Below, piece by piece: positions 1 through 8,119 of a stretch of 41,930 nt of DNA (positions are counted from its first letter, which is position 1; each line of letters opens with the position of its first letter). Where the stretch lies: positions 1 through 41,930 of the forward strand of contig JBJDXI010000127.1 in the NCBI GenBank assembly GCA_051866595.1, read 5' to 3'. Below the pieces are notes generated by a model that saw only the letters and a program-made list of their open reading frames with translations, was not told where the DNA came from and searched no databases. Both the position numbers and the translations under genes were made by a program. The stretch comes from UBA7702 sp051866595 (lineage in GTDB: Bacteria > Bacillota > Dehalobacteriia > UBA7702).

Positions 1-1
1 T

Positions 2-262
2 GATAATCTCCCGCCGGAACTGCTTCTCTTCTGGAAGCCGGAAGATCTGGAATACATTCACGATCTTTCGTGGTGGCGAAGACTGCTGGAGCAGTCGAAA
101 GACGCGGAGCTTCTTTCCATTAAGGAAACCGAAGGCAACGAGGAACTCTGGCAGGACTGGATCCGACAGGATAACGAATACGCCGCCGGAGATCGTAAAG
201 TGATCGAGGCCGGTGGCGGCAAATACCTGAATTTCATCGCCTTCGTTCTGCGTAAAAAGTGA
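2..262 (+). CDS. SAM-dependent methyltransferase, C-terminal fragment (cut by window start)
   Basis: An open frame runs from the window edge to a TGA at 260-262 and gives 86 residues. The tail is rich in Trp (motifs like LSWWRRLL and LWQDWI) and ends in a GGGKYLNFIAFVLRKK strand. This resembles the C-terminal part of class I SAM-dependent methyltransferases of Firmicutes, where a helix with Asp/Glu-Trp pairs is followed by a closing beta strand. The SAM-binding motifs would lie upstream, outside the window, so neither the substrate nor the family can be fixed. The assignment is by resemblance of the tail only. Confidence 0.5.
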   Translation, partial: DNLPPELLLFWKPEDLEYIHDLSWWRRLLEQSKDAELLSIKETEGNEELWQDWIRQDNEYAAGDRKVIEAGGGKYLNFIAFVLRKK

Positions 263-359
263 GGGGAAGGTGGGCGCGAAACGCTCGGATGCGGTGTCCT
301 TTTCCGGAACTTACTCTCACCCAAAGAACCAATTAAAGCAAGAAAACTTATAATAAGAA

Positions 360-383
360 AAGGCCCCGCTTTTGCGGGGCCTT
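360..383 (-). terminator. Rho-independent terminator of glpK, probably bidirectional
   Basis: A ten-pair stem (AAGGCCCCGC / GCGGGGCCTT) around a TTTT loop sits a few bases past the glpK stop. On the minus strand it is followed by a T-rich run. On the plus strand it can also serve the methyltransferase gene ending at 262. Confidence 0.85.
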
Positions 384-385
384 AT

Positions 386-1864
386 TTATGAAAGTGTTGT
401 GCGCTTTACAGCGTCTTGCCAGCCTTGAAGAAGCGTTTGCCGCTGTTCTTCCAGCATATTCGGCTCAAAGGCACGATCAATCTGGCGGTTGGCCTTGATT
501 TCCTCGGTGTCTTTCCAGTAGTTCACGGCGAGTCCCGCAAGGTACGCCGCGCCCAAAGCGGTGGTTTCGATACATTGGGGCCGTTGTACCGTGGTGTGAA
601 TCATGTCCGCCTGAAATTGCATCAGGAAATTATTGGCGCAGGCGCCACCGTCTACCTTTAAAGCGGTGATCTCCGTTCCGGCGTCGTTGGCCATGGCGTT
701 GAGCACATCATAAGTCTGGTAAGCCAGAGATTCCAAGGTGGCGCGGATGATGTGATTGCGGTTAGTTCCTCGGGAAATTCCGGTGATGATACCCCGGGCA
801 TAGGGATCCCAATGGGGTGCCCCCAGTCCCACAAAGGCGGGAACCATATAGACACCGCCGTTATCTTCTACCGCAAGGGCGCAGGTTTCGGAATCCGCGG
901 CTTTTTCGATGATCTGCAATTCATCTCTGAGCCACTGGATCGCCGCCCCGGCTACGAATACAGAACCTTCCAGGGCGTACTGAACGGTTCCGTCAATGCC
1001 CCAGGCGATGGTGGTGAGCATGCCGTTCTGGGACATAATCGGCTTTTCACCGGTATTCATCAGCATAAAACAGCCGGTGCCGTAGGTGTTTTTGGCTTCG
1101 CCTTTTTCGAAACAGCATTGACCGAAAAGAGCCGCCTGCTGATCTCCGGCCATGCCGCCGATGGGAATGGGAGCACCGAACAGTGTGGTCTCGCCGTAAA
1201 TTTCGCTGTTGGGACGAGGTGTTGGGAGCATAGATGATGGGATTTGGAAAAGTTCCAGTATTTCTTCATCCCAGGTGAGAGTATGAATGTTAAAGAGCAT
1301 CGTTCTCGCGGCGTTGGCATAGTCCGTGACGTGAACCCGGCCTTTGGTGAGATTCCACAGAAGCCACGTTTCAATGGTGCCGAAAAGGAGCTCTCCTCTT
1401 TTGGCCTTTTCCTCGGCGCCGGGAGTGTGATCCAGAAGCCACCGGATTTTAGAAGCGGAAAAGTAGGCGTCGATTTTAAGCCCGGTTTTATTACGGATCA
1501 TTTCTTCGTATCCCGCTTCAATCAGCGCGTCGCACTGATCGGAAGTGCGGCGGCACTGCCACACGATGGCTTTGGCAATGGGCTTTCCTGTGGATTTTTC
1601 CCAGATGACGGTGGTTTCCCTCTGGTTGGTGATGCCGATGGCCTTAATCTGTTCCGCTTTTAAATTGCGGAAGGCCATGGCTTCCTGTGCCACGGAAAAC
1701 TGGGTGGCCCATATTTCCATGGCGTCGTGCTCCACCCAGCCGGACTGCGGAAAAAACTGTGTAAATTCCTTCTGCGCCTGGGAAACGATGTTGCCTCTGC
1801 GGTCGAAAATGATACAGCGGGAGCTCGTGGTTCCCTGATCCAGTGACATAATATACTGTTCCAT
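386..1864 (-). CDS. glpK: Glycerol kinase
   Basis: The 492-residue product has the family's usual length (about 495-500). It phosphorylates glycerol to sn-glycerol 3-phosphate with ATP in the cytoplasm. The N-terminal phosphate-binding motif LDQGTTSSR (residues 8-16) is intact, as are NQRETT, the substrate-side DAYFSASK and the adenosine motif GMAGDQQAALFGQ, typical of the FGGY sugar kinase fold. The ATG start at 1864 has GGAGG about eight bases upstream. No glpF or glpD is adjacent, so it appears to be a single-gene unit ending at the hairpin at 360-383. No clear sigma-A promoter could be fixed in the 75 bp between it and the divergent small gene at 1940. Confidence 0.97.
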   Translation of the reverse strand: MEQYIMSLDQGTTSSRCIIFDRRGNIVSQAQKEFTQFFPQSGWVEHDAMEIWATQFSVAQEAMAFRNLKAEQIKAIGITNQRETTVIWEKSTGKPIAKAIVWQCRRTSDQCDALIEAGYEEMIRNKTGLKIDAYFSASKIRWLLDHTPGAEEKAKRGELLFGTIETWLLWNLTKGRVHVTDYANAARTMLFNIHTLTWDEEILELFQIPSSMLPTPRPNSEIYGETTLFGAPIPIGGMAGDQQAALFGQCCFEKGEAKNTYGTGCFMLMNTGEKPIMSQNGMLTTIAWGIDGTVQYALEGSVFVAGAAIQWLRDELQIIEKAADSETCALAVEDNGGVYMVPAFVGLGAPHWDPYARGIITGISRGTNRNHIIRATLESLAYQTYDVLNAMANDAGTEITALKVDGGACANNFLMQFQADMIHTTVQRPQCIETTALGAAYLAGLAVNYWKDTEEIKANRQIDRAFEPNMLEEQRQTLLQGWQDAVKRTTLS

Positions 1865-1939
1865 TGTGTTCCTCCGTATTCACATAAAAAGCCCTTGCTT
1901 TGCTCATACTATGGGAAGCGTAAAGGAGGTGCGTTTTCT

Positions 1940-2071
1940 ATGTGTCAGAATGCAGATTATAAGTTTGCCGATTTGAAAAGCTGCTGCTCTGATTCCATTT
2001 CCAAGCTGGAAAAGGACATCAGAAGCGAAAACGGCAAGGAAGTTGTTTTGATCGCTTACGAAAGACGATAA
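1940..2071 (+). CDS. Small Cys-containing protein, 43 residues
   Basis: An ATG at 1940 sits ten bases after a perfect AAAGGAGGT (1922-1930) and opens a 43-codon frame ending at TAA 2069-2071. The product begins MCQNADYKFADLKSCC and ends KEVVLIAYERR. It has Cys at positions 2, 15 and 16, no membrane segment and no signal peptide. A strong ribosome binding site at the front and a terminator hairpin directly after the stop (2083-2112) argue that it is expressed. I recognise no named family. The KEVVLIAYE ending looks like a short beta strand, and a small soluble alpha/beta protein is a plausible guess. It is divergent from glpK. Confidence 0.6.
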   Translation: MCQNADYKFADLKSCCSDSISKLEKDIRSENGKEVVLIAYERR

Positions 2072-2082
2072 AAAACCATGAA

Positions 2083-2112
2083 AAAATGCCCGGCGTCGCG
2101 TCGGGCATTTTC
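2083..2112. terminator. Bidirectional intrinsic terminator between convergent genes
   Basis: The inverted repeat AAAATGCCCG ... CGGGCATTTT encloses a short CG-rich centre. It has A runs before and T runs after, so it can stop both the 43-residue gene (plus) and the gene ending at 2114 (minus). Confidence 0.85.
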
Positions 2113-2113
2113 T

Positions 2114-2602
2114 TTAATACTCACACATTTTCGCGGTACAAAACCGACACATGGATTCTTCATCGTGAATATGCTGCTGTTTTGCGGTGCAAAAATAGTC
2201 TTTGCCTTTTTTGTAGATCTTACCGCCGCCGGGGATTTGCATATCCGGGGGATGCAGCGGCATTTTGGCGATGAAGGTTTTGTAAAGGCTCAAAATGCGG
2301 ATATAATCCTTGAAATCGGCCTGACCCGGGGCGTATTTATCCATGTAGCCGTTGATGCAGTCCACAAATTTTTGGTAATAGGGTACCGGAATATTTTCCG
2401 CAAAGAAATTACCGGAATTGTATTTCAGCTCCAGCATGGTTTCGATATTATAAAGGGCGTTTTTTTCGTTGAGATAAGCGTCGGTTTCCACGGGATATTC
2501 CTTCGCTTTCCATTCGTTGTATTGCTGTTCCAGCATTTCCAGGGGCCATTTCTGGGCTTCCTGCTGAAGCTGGGCCAGTAATTTACGGTTGTCAAATGCC
2601 AT
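2114..2602 (-). CDS. Hypothetical protein with C-terminal Cys/His cluster
   Basis: This is a 162-residue, soluble, mostly helical protein. Its last 25 residues hold Cys138, His144, His146, Cys152, Cys155 and Cys160, including a CRFC pair, a pattern that suggests a bound metal ion. Before it comes a Pro/Gly-rich segment (HPPDMQIPGGGKIY). The layout faintly recalls DUF2115/UPF0305 proteins of methanogens, but I cannot confirm this. The gene starts seven bases after the stop of the 334-residue gene upstream, so the two form a likely two-gene operon. Function unknown. Confidence 0.7.
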   Translation of the reverse strand: MAFDNRKLLAQLQQEAQKWPLEMLEQQYNEWKAKEYPVETDAYLNEKNALYNIETMLELKYNSGNFFAENIPVPYYQKFVDCINGYMDKYAPGQADFKDYIRILSLYKTFIAKMPLHPPDMQIPGGGKIYKKGKDYFCTAKQQHIHDEESMCRFCTAKMCEY

Positions 2603-2609
2603 TGTTTTT

Positions 2610-3614
2610 TCACTCTCCCATTCCGAGGCCGTTGATCATGCTCATGAAATCGTCGATCAGCGGCAGTTCTTTGCTTTCCTGTAACGTAACGCGGAGCCTT
2701 TTGCAGAGATCCCGCATATAGGGGCCCGCGGATTCGCTCCGAATGTTGATTTTTCGCGGCAGACCGCTTTTTTTGAAATAATTGGCGAGGAAGGTAAAAA
2801 AAGCTTCCTCTTCTTCGGTGGTTTCCTCAAAAATGCACTGGTCGGCGATGACGCCTTCATCCACATCGGCGATAATGCACATTTTGGGAAAGAAGGGCAC
2901 CGAGCTGAGCTGACCGCTGACGGGACTGCTCATGTAGAGCATATCCAGCTCAATACTGCGGCCGGTGCGTTTCAGCTGTTTCAGGCGGGCCACATAAAAA
3001 TCATCTTTGATAATATCCGCTTTAGCGGTTTTCAAGCTTTCGTCAAAGGGAACGACTTCCGCGCGGTTTTCGCTTTCCTTGTAGATCACCATAGATGAAG
3101 AGGGGGCTTCCACCTTTTCACGGAAGAGATCGGTGGCTCTGTTGAAAGATTCAAGGCCTTTGATCAGTAGATCCGCTTCCTTCTGATCGATGTACCAGGG
3201 CGCCATCCCCGGGCGGTAACTGCGGAAATAAATGCAGTTGTGGGGGAGAACCGGGTCCGGCTGATAGCCGCCTTCCTGCATGGCGGTGATGTCTCCGGGG
3301 CCCAAATGGATTTCCTCCCCGAAAAGCACGGTGATACAGCTCTGGTTTTCCAGAATTGAAGAAAAGGAAACATCGTCACCCTGTTCCAGAATACGCAGAT
3401 ATTTTTCAATATCTTCTCTTCCGGCATAAAAAGAAATGCCCAGGACTTCTTCTTCATAGCCGTGAACGGTGATATAAAAAGCATCGTCATCCTTTTCCGA
3501 AGGGAAAACGAAGATCAGCTCTTCGGGAAAAATATTCCAGAGTTCTTTTTTATTTAAAGAAGCGGCGGCTTCAAAAAGAGCTTGCCACTGTTCTTTGGTG
3601 GGAATTTCAAACAT
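2610..3614 (-). CDS. DUF7309/DUF6930-like protein of unknown function
   Basis: A 334-residue soluble protein. The N-terminal part (about 1-145) has the pattern seen in DUF7309-type proteins: a short helix, a Trp, then an alternating strand region with YITVHGYEEEVLGISFYAGRE and a later YFRSYRPGMAPWYID. The C-terminal part (about 160-334) resembles DUF6930, with a strand carrying MCIIADVDEGVIADQ and a final helix. There is no signal peptide or membrane helix. The ATG at 3614 follows GAGGT, and a sigma-A promoter (TTGATT-17-TACAAT) lies just upstream. It is cotranscribed with the Cys/His-cluster gene. Domain names are from recollection of the pattern, without a search. Confidence 0.7.
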   Translation of the reverse strand: MFEIPTKEQWQALFEAAASLNKKELWNIFPEELIFVFPSEKDDDAFYITVHGYEEEVLGISFYAGREDIEKYLRILEQGDDVSFSSILENQSCITVLFGEEIHLGPGDITAMQEGGYQPDPVLPHNCIYFRSYRPGMAPWYIDQKEADLLIKGLESFNRATDLFREKVEAPSSSMVIYKESENRAEVVPFDESLKTAKADIIKDDFYVARLKQLKRTGRSIELDMLYMSSPVSGQLSSVPFFPKMCIIADVDEGVIADQCIFEETTEEEEAFFTFLANYFKKSGLPRKINIRSESAGPYMRDLCKRLRVTLQESKELPLIDDFMSMINGLGMGE

Positions 3615-3637
3615 CGTTATTTACCTCATATACAATT

Positions 3638-3666
3638 ATTGTAAAACAAATCCCGTCGGGAATCAA
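3638..3666 (-). promoter_or_regulatory. Sigma-A promoter for the two-gene unit 3614-2114
   Basis: On the minus strand a TTGATT box (3661-3666) is separated by 17 bases from TACAAT (3638-3643), about 24 bases ahead of the ATG. It matches the sigma-A consensus at 4/6 and 5/6 positions. Confidence 0.6.
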
Positions 3667-3699
3667 CAAAAAAATATCCGGAAAACATGAAAAAAAAGC

Positions 3700-3728
3700 T
3701 TGCAATAAACAGAATTATTTGGTATTAT
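3700..3728 (+). promoter_or_regulatory. Sigma-A promoter for rpmB
   Basis: TTGCAA at 3700-3705, a 17-base spacer, then TATTAT at 3723-3728. The leader to the rpmB ATG is about 40 bases and contains AAAGGAGGTG. Confidence 0.65.
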
Positions 3729-3775
3729 ATTATAGTAATTGCGATTGATATTATAAATGCAAAGGAGGTGTCGAC

Positions 3776-3964
3776 ATGGCCGTATGTCAGATCTGCGGTA
3801 AAGCAACCCGCTCCGGAATGAAAGTCAGTCACTCCCACATCCGCACAAAGAGAACTTGGAAACCTAACCTTCAAAAAGTAAGGGTGGTTGTTGATGGCAC
3901 CCCCAAGAGACTTTATGTGTGCAGCAGATGCTTACGCTCCGGTAAAGTCCAGCGTGCTATCTAA
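3776..3964 (+). CDS. rpmB: 50S ribosomal protein L28
   Basis: A 62-residue, basic protein with the L28 pattern: MAVCQICGKATRSG at the start, SHSHIRTKRTWKPNLQ in the middle and the C-terminal CSRCLRSGKV. The two Cys pairs (CQIC and CSRC) make this the zinc-binding form of L28. It sits in the large ribosomal subunit near the tRNA exit site. The start is fixed by AAAGGAGGTG seven bases upstream. It has its own promoter and is followed directly by a terminator, so it is monocistronic, as is common in clostridia. Confidence 0.98.
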   Translation: MAVCQICGKATRSGMKVSHSHIRTKRTWKPNLQKVRVVVDGTPKRLYVCSRCLRSGKVQRAI

Positions 3965-3974
3965 ATAGATGATG

Positions 3975-4007
3975 AAAAAGCGTTCTTTTACGGACGCTTT
4001 TTTTGTT
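3975..4007 (+). terminator. Intrinsic terminator after rpmB
   Basis: AAAAAGCG(TTC) and (GGA)CGCTTTTTTT form a stem around a TTTTAC loop, beginning ten bases after the rpmB stop. Confidence 0.8.
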
Positions 4008-4029
4008 ATTGTCCAAAGGAGGAAACATC

Positions 4030-4635
4030 ATGGAAGATTCCATCAGCAGAAAACTCAAACTTGCCCACGCCAAATATCTCGAAGGCTTTCTTGCCGCCGA
4101 TGCCGGAAAAATGGCGGAACTTGCTGGCGGACGGCTGGAAGAAAACACCATTTATCTGGAACATTTCGGTGAAACCGTCCGGGTGGATGTCGCTACCGGC
4201 GCCGTGGAGCCCGAACTTCCGCTGTTGGAAGAAATCCTTGTTTTGAAATATTTACAGGAAGCTCAGGGCATGGAAGGCCCCGGCAGTGATTATATCGCTT
4301 TTATTCAGCTTCCCTTTGGTTCCCATCACATCAAGGCCTTTAAAGCTGAGGTCACCAATGTGCTGGCCGATCGGTTCGGTGCTGATTTTGAAACCTTCGC
4401 GAAAGTGGCGGAAAGTCTCGGCGGCGTAAAGGCTGATGATGGTGATATTGCCTATATTCTGCCGTTTTTCCCCAAGATTTATGTTAAAGTCATTCTTTGG
4501 GAAGCCGATGATGAATTTCCCGCGGCGTCGAATTTCCTCTTCGACCATAAATCCAGCTTCCATATGGATACCGACGGTCTTAACGAGCTGGCCAACGCCA
4601 CGGCGGAACGAATGGTGGAGGCCGCGAAAAAATGA
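4030..4635 (+). CDS. DUF3786 domain protein
   Basis: From the ATG at 4030, preceded by AAAGGAGG at 4014-4021, the product has 201 residues. An earlier in-frame start at 4003 lies inside the rpmB terminator and is rejected. The C-terminal half carries the DUF3786 pattern: an all-beta segment with FPKIYVKVILWEADDEFPA followed by a SNFLFDHKSSFHMDTD stretch. Members occur in anaerobes, often near corrinoid or acetyl-CoA pathway genes, but the function is unknown. No such genes are adjacent here. The stop overlaps the start of the next gene by four bases (ATGA), so the two are translationally coupled. Confidence 0.85.
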   Translation: MEDSISRKLKLAHAKYLEGFLAADAGKMAELAGGRLEENTIYLEHFGETVRVDVATGAVEPELPLLEEILVLKYLQEAQGMEGPGSDYIAFIQLPFGSHHIKAFKAEVTNVLADRFGADFETFAKVAESLGGVKADDGDIAYILPFFPKIYVKVILWEADDEFPAASNFLFDHKSSFHMDTDGLNELANATAERMVEAAKK

Positions 4636-5207
4636 GTCATTTCTTTGCCTATATCAGTAAAATGAAATGGATTCGCCGTTGGGGATTGATGAAAAACACC
4701 GCCGAAGAAAACATTATGGAACACAGCTGGCAGGTGGCGGTGATCGCCCACGGTCTGGCGGTGATCAAAAACGAAGTCTTTCACGGCAACGTCGACGCGG
4801 AACACATCGCCATGCTGGCGCTGTATCATGAAACCGGTGAGGTCATTACCGGTGATGTGGCGACACCCATCAAATATTTCAATCCTGAGGTGAAAAACGC
4901 CATCGGTGATATGGAGCATCTGGCCAAAGAGCGGATTCACCGGATGCTGCCCGAGGAATTGCAGGCTTCCTATGTGCCGCTGATCTTTCCCGATGAAAAG
5001 AGCGAGGAATATCAGATCGTTAAAGCCGCTGACCGGATCTGCGCTTATCTGAAATGCGTGGAAGAGCTGAAATGGGGGAACCGGGAGTTTGAAAAAGCCA
5101 AAGCCTCCATTGAAAAAGATATTGAAAAAATCGACCGGGATGAAGTGAAATACTTTATGAGCCATTTCGCCGAAAGCTTTTCTCTCACTCTTGACGAATT
5201 GAACTGA
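4632..5207 (+). CDS. YfbR-like HD-domain 5'-nucleotidase
   Basis: A 191-residue protein of the HD phosphohydrolase superfamily, resembling E. coli YfbR, a metal-dependent deoxyribonucleoside 5'-monophosphatase. It opens with SHFFAYISKMKWIRRWGLM and has an EHSWQV helix with His31, then ALYHETGEVITGDVATPIKY (His66-Glu67), and KAADRICAYLKC with Asp134. These are the expected positions of the four metal ligands. The second ligand pair reads His-Glu where the family has His-Asp, a conservative departure. The gene is coupled to the DUF3786 gene by a four-base overlap and probably acts in nucleotide salvage. No terminator is obvious after it, only the promoter of the next unit. Confidence 0.88.
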   Translation: MSHFFAYISKMKWIRRWGLMKNTAEENIMEHSWQVAVIAHGLAVIKNEVFHGNVDAEHIAMLALYHETGEVITGDVATPIKYFNPEVKNAIGDMEHLAKERIHRMLPEELQASYVPLIFPDEKSEEYQIVKAADRICAYLKCVEELKWGNREFEKAKASIEKDIEKIDRDEVKYFMSHFAESFSLTLDELN

Positions 5208-5263
5208 GGATTTCTTTTAACAAAAATTAACATTGGGACAAAATGATTTAACGAACTCTCATA

Positions 5264-5292
5264 TTGACCATGTTTCAGGGGTATGCTATAAT
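5264..5292 (+). promoter_or_regulatory. Sigma-A promoter of the Mn riboswitch operon
   Basis: TTGACC at 5264-5269, a 17-base spacer ending in TGC, and a perfect TATAAT at 5287-5292. Transcription would start near 5299, right at the 5' edge of the aptamer. Confidence 0.85.
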
Positions 5293-5301
5293 GAAACCGT
5301 T

Positions 5302-5384
5302 AAAAAGGGAGTAGTTCAAAGCAACGCTGTCAACATCACGGCATCGGCCTGGCGGCGTTCACCTTTATGGTAACAAGACTTTTT
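5302..5384 (+). promoter_or_regulatory. yybP-ykoY (manganese) riboswitch aptamer
   Basis: The sequence AAAAAGGGAGTAG is followed by GTCAACATCACGGC, a GGCCTGGCGGC segment and the 3' signature TTTATGGTAACAAGAC. These are the conserved pieces of the yybP-ykoY aptamer, in order and at normal spacing. P1 is formed by AAAAAG (5302-5307) and CTTTTT (5379-5384). Known members bind Mn2+ and commonly sit ahead of P-type ATPases and other metal exporters, as here. The 3' strand of P1 is shared with the terminator that follows, so ligand binding should favour read-through (an ON switch). Confidence 0.93.
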
Positions 5385-5428
5385 GGCAACTGTTTGCATT
5401 GCAGCGGTTGACAAAAGGTCTTTTTTTT
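5374..5428 (+). terminator. Riboswitch expression-platform terminator
   Basis: AAGACTTTTTGG (5375-5386) can pair with GACAAAAGGTCTT (5410-5422), leaving a long loop region. A run of eight Ts ends at 5428. Because the 5' arm overlaps the 3' strand of aptamer P1, terminator and aptamer are mutually exclusive. Confidence 0.85.
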
Positions 5429-5467
5429 GTTTCCGCTGGATGTGGGAAAAGTGAGGTATCGATTGAT

Positions 5468-8092
5468 ATGGAAGAAAAGTTTTGGCAAAAAACACCGGAA
5501 GATCTTTTAACGCAATTGAAAAGCGGGAAAGAGGGCCTTGCTTCCGGAGAAGCGTCTTCCCGTCTGGAAACTTACGGTAAAAACCGTCTGCGGGAAGGGA
5601 AGAAAAAAAGCGTTCCCCGGATTTTTCTGGAGCAGTTCGCCGATCTGCTGGTGGTTATTCTGATTATCGCCGCGGTGATTTCCATGATTTCCGGCAATGC
5701 CGAAAGCACTATCGTCATTTTTGTGGTACTGCTGATCAACGCCGCCCTCGGTACTGCCCAGACGGTAAAGGCAGAAAAATCACTGGAGGCTTTAAAACGG
5801 ATGTCCTCTCCCCAAGCTACGGTATTGAGGGACGGCGCCGCGGTTCAGATTGATTCCGCCGATGTGGTTCCCGGAGATATTCTGGTTCTGGAAGCCGGTG
5901 ATCTTATTGCCGCCGACGGTCGCATCCTGGAAAATTTCGGTATGAAATGCGATGAGAGCTCCATGACCGGTGAGAGCGAACCGGCGGAAAAGACCGACGT
6001 TCTTCTGGATGGAGAGGATATACCGCTGGGTGACCGCAAAAACATGGTTTATTCCGGTTCGCTGGTGACCTACGGCCGTGCCCATGTGCTGGTTACCGGC
6101 ACCGGCATGGATACGGAGCTGGGGAAAATCGCTGAGTTGATGAACGAGACGAAACAGCGAAAAACACCGCTTCAGGTCAGCCTTGACAAATTCTCCGGCA
6201 AGCTGGCCACCGCCATCATCATCGTTTGCGTTCTCGTCTTTTTCTTATCGGTTTTCCGCAGTCACATGAGCATCCTTGATTCCCTGATGTTCGCCGTCGC
6301 TCTGGCGGTGGCCGCCATCCCCGAGGCACTGGCCTCTATCGTTTCTATCGTTCTCGCTATCGGCACTCAGAAAATGGCGAAACAGAACGCGATCATCAAA
6401 GATCTGAAAGCCGTGGAATCTCTTGGTTGTGTCTCCGTGATCTGTTCCGATAAGACCGGAACGCTGACTCAAAATAAAATGACGGTTCAGCGGCTTTACG
6501 CAGGCGGCAAAGAGTTTCTGCCCGAAGAAACGGATTTGAACGAAGTATCCCGCCGTACCTTGGTGCGCATCGGGATTCTGGCCTCCGACGCCGTCCGGGA
6601 ACAGGGAAGTGAGCGGATTCTGGGCGATCCCACCGAAGCGGCTTTGGTTCAGGTGGGGAATGATCTGGGAATTGACGAAACTGCTTTGCGGGATGAGTAT
6701 CCCCGTCTGGCGGAACTGGCTTTTGATTCCGATCGGAAAATGATGAGCACCCTTCACCGTATCGGCGGCGTGCCGATGATGCTGACAAAAGGCGCTTTGG
6801 ATCAGGTATTGTACCGCTCCGACCGCATTCTCACCGATGAGGGTGTCATTCCTCTTACCGAGGAGCATAAAAAGACCATTTTAGAAATGAATGAAAAATT
6901 TTCTCGGGAGGGACTGCGCGTTCTTTCCTTTGCCCAAAGGGAAATGACCGGTATCAACGGTCTTTCTCTGGATGATGAAAATCACCTGACGTTTGTGGGC
7001 CTTGTGGCGATGATGGACCCGCCCAGGGAAGAATCGATTCTTTCCGTAGCCGACGCCGCTGCCGGCGGCATCCGCACGGTGATGATTACCGGCGACCATA
7101 AAATTACGGCGGCGGCCATCGCCAAACAAATCGGCATCTATCACGAGGGCGATCTGGCCATAGAAGGCGTGGAACTGGACCACATGAGTGATGAGGAACT
7201 CGATGAAATTCTGCCGAAAATCTCGGTGTACGCCCGGGTCTCGCCGGAACATAAAATCCGCATCGTATCGGCGTGGCAGAGACGAGGGGCGATTGTTTCC
7301 ATGACCGGTGACGGCGTTAACGACGCTCCGGCGCTGAAAAAAGCCGATATCGGCGTCGCCATGGGAATTACCGGCACCGAAGTCAGCAAGGATGCCGCTT
7401 CGATGATCCTGGTGGATGACAACTTTGCTACCATTGTCAAAGCTGTCGTCAACGGTCGGGGCGTCTATACCAACATCCGCAACGCCATTCAGTTTTTGCT
7501 CTCCGGTAATATGGCGGGGATTTTGTGTGTGCTCTTCGCTTCTCTCGCCGGTCTGCCGGCGCCTTTTGAACCGGTGCATCTGTTGTTTATCAACTTGCTT
7601 ACCGACAGCCTGCCCGCCATTGCTATCGGCATGGAACCGGCAGGGAAGGGCCTGCTCCATCAGAAACCGAGAGATCCCGATGAACCGATTCTGAACAAAG
7701 ATCTGATGACGAAAATCGGGTATCAGGGTCTGCTGATCGCCGTTCCTACGATGATCGCTTTCTTTATCGGTTACACCGAAAGCGCCGCCGCCGGCGCCAC
7801 CATGGCTTTTGCCGTGTTATCTTTGGCCCGCTTGTTCCATGGTTTTAACTGCCGGGCGAAGGAATCCGTTTTTAAACTGGGTTTTGGCAGTAATCCTTAT
7901 TCGTTGTTGGCGTTCTTTGTCGGTGTGGTACTCCTCGGCTCAGTATTGCTGATTCCCGGCCTGAACGGTCTCTTTATGGTTACCGGCTTGACTGTCGCTC
8001 GCCTTGGTCTTATCGTCGGTCTGGCTTTTGTTCCGACGTTTCTGATTCAGACGGCGAAAACTATTCGTGATTTTAGTATGAGAGAAGAATAA
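5468..8092 (+). CDS. Cation-transporting P-type ATPase (P2 type), probable Mn2+/Ca2+ exporter
   Basis: With the ATG at 5468 the protein has 874 residues, normal for SERCA-like P2-type ATPases. The track-length start at 5399 lies inside the riboswitch terminator and is rejected. It has the N-terminal cation ATPase domain, the actuator motif TGES (167-170), the phosphorylated Asp328 in SDKTGTLT, a KGA nucleotide-binding motif, the hinge MTGDGVNDAPALKKAD (about 612-627) and about ten membrane helices. Helix M4 reads IPEAL (284-288) rather than the IPEGL of SERCA pumps, and M6 has the ligand motif NLLTD. With a yybP-ykoY riboswitch directly upstream, Mn2+ export is the best inference. Ca2+ transport cannot be excluded from sequence alone. 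The next gene follows after 27 bases without a terminator. Confidence 0.93.
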   Translation: MEEKFWQKTPEDLLTQLKSGKEGLASGEASSRLETYGKNRLREGKKKSVPRIFLEQFADLLVVILIIAAVISMISGNAESTIVIFVVLLINAALGTAQTVKAEKSLEALKRMSSPQATVLRDGAAVQIDSADVVPGDILVLEAGDLIAADGRILENFGMKCDESSMTGESEPAEKTDVLLDGEDIPLGDRKNMVYSGSLVTYGRAHVLVTGTGMDTELGKIAELMNETKQRKTPLQVSLDKFSGKLATAIIIVCVLVFFLSVFRSHMSILDSLMFAVALAVAAIPEALASIVSIVLAIGTQKMAKQNAIIKDLKAVESLGCVSVICSDKTGTLTQNKMTVQRLYAGGKEFLPEETDLNEVSRRTLVRIGILASDAVREQGSERILGDPTEAALVQVGNDLGIDETALRDEYPRLAELAFDSDRKMMSTLHRIGGVPMMLTKGALDQVLYRSDRILTDEGVIPLTEEHKKTILEMNEKFSREGLRVLSFAQREMTGINGLSLDDENHLTFVGLVAMMDPPREESILSVADAAAGGIRTVMITGDHKITAAAIAKQIGIYHEGDLAIEGVELDHMSDEELDEILPKISVYARVSPEHKIRIVSAWQRRGAIVSMTGDGVNDAPALKKADIGVAMGITGTEVSKDAASMILVDDNFATIVKAVVNGRGVYTNIRNAIQFLLSGNMAGILCVLFASLAGLPAPFEPVHLLFINLLTDSLPAIAIGMEPAGKGLLHQKPRDPDEPILNKDLMTKIGYQGLLIAVPTMIAFFIGYTESAAAGATMAFAVLSLARLFHGFNCRAKESVFKLGFGSNPYSLLAFFVGVVLLGSVLLIPGLNGLFMVTGLTVARLGLIVGLAFVPTFLIQTAKTIRDFSMREE

Positions 8093-8119
8093 CAGGGGAA
8101 AAGGAAAGGAAAACAATTT

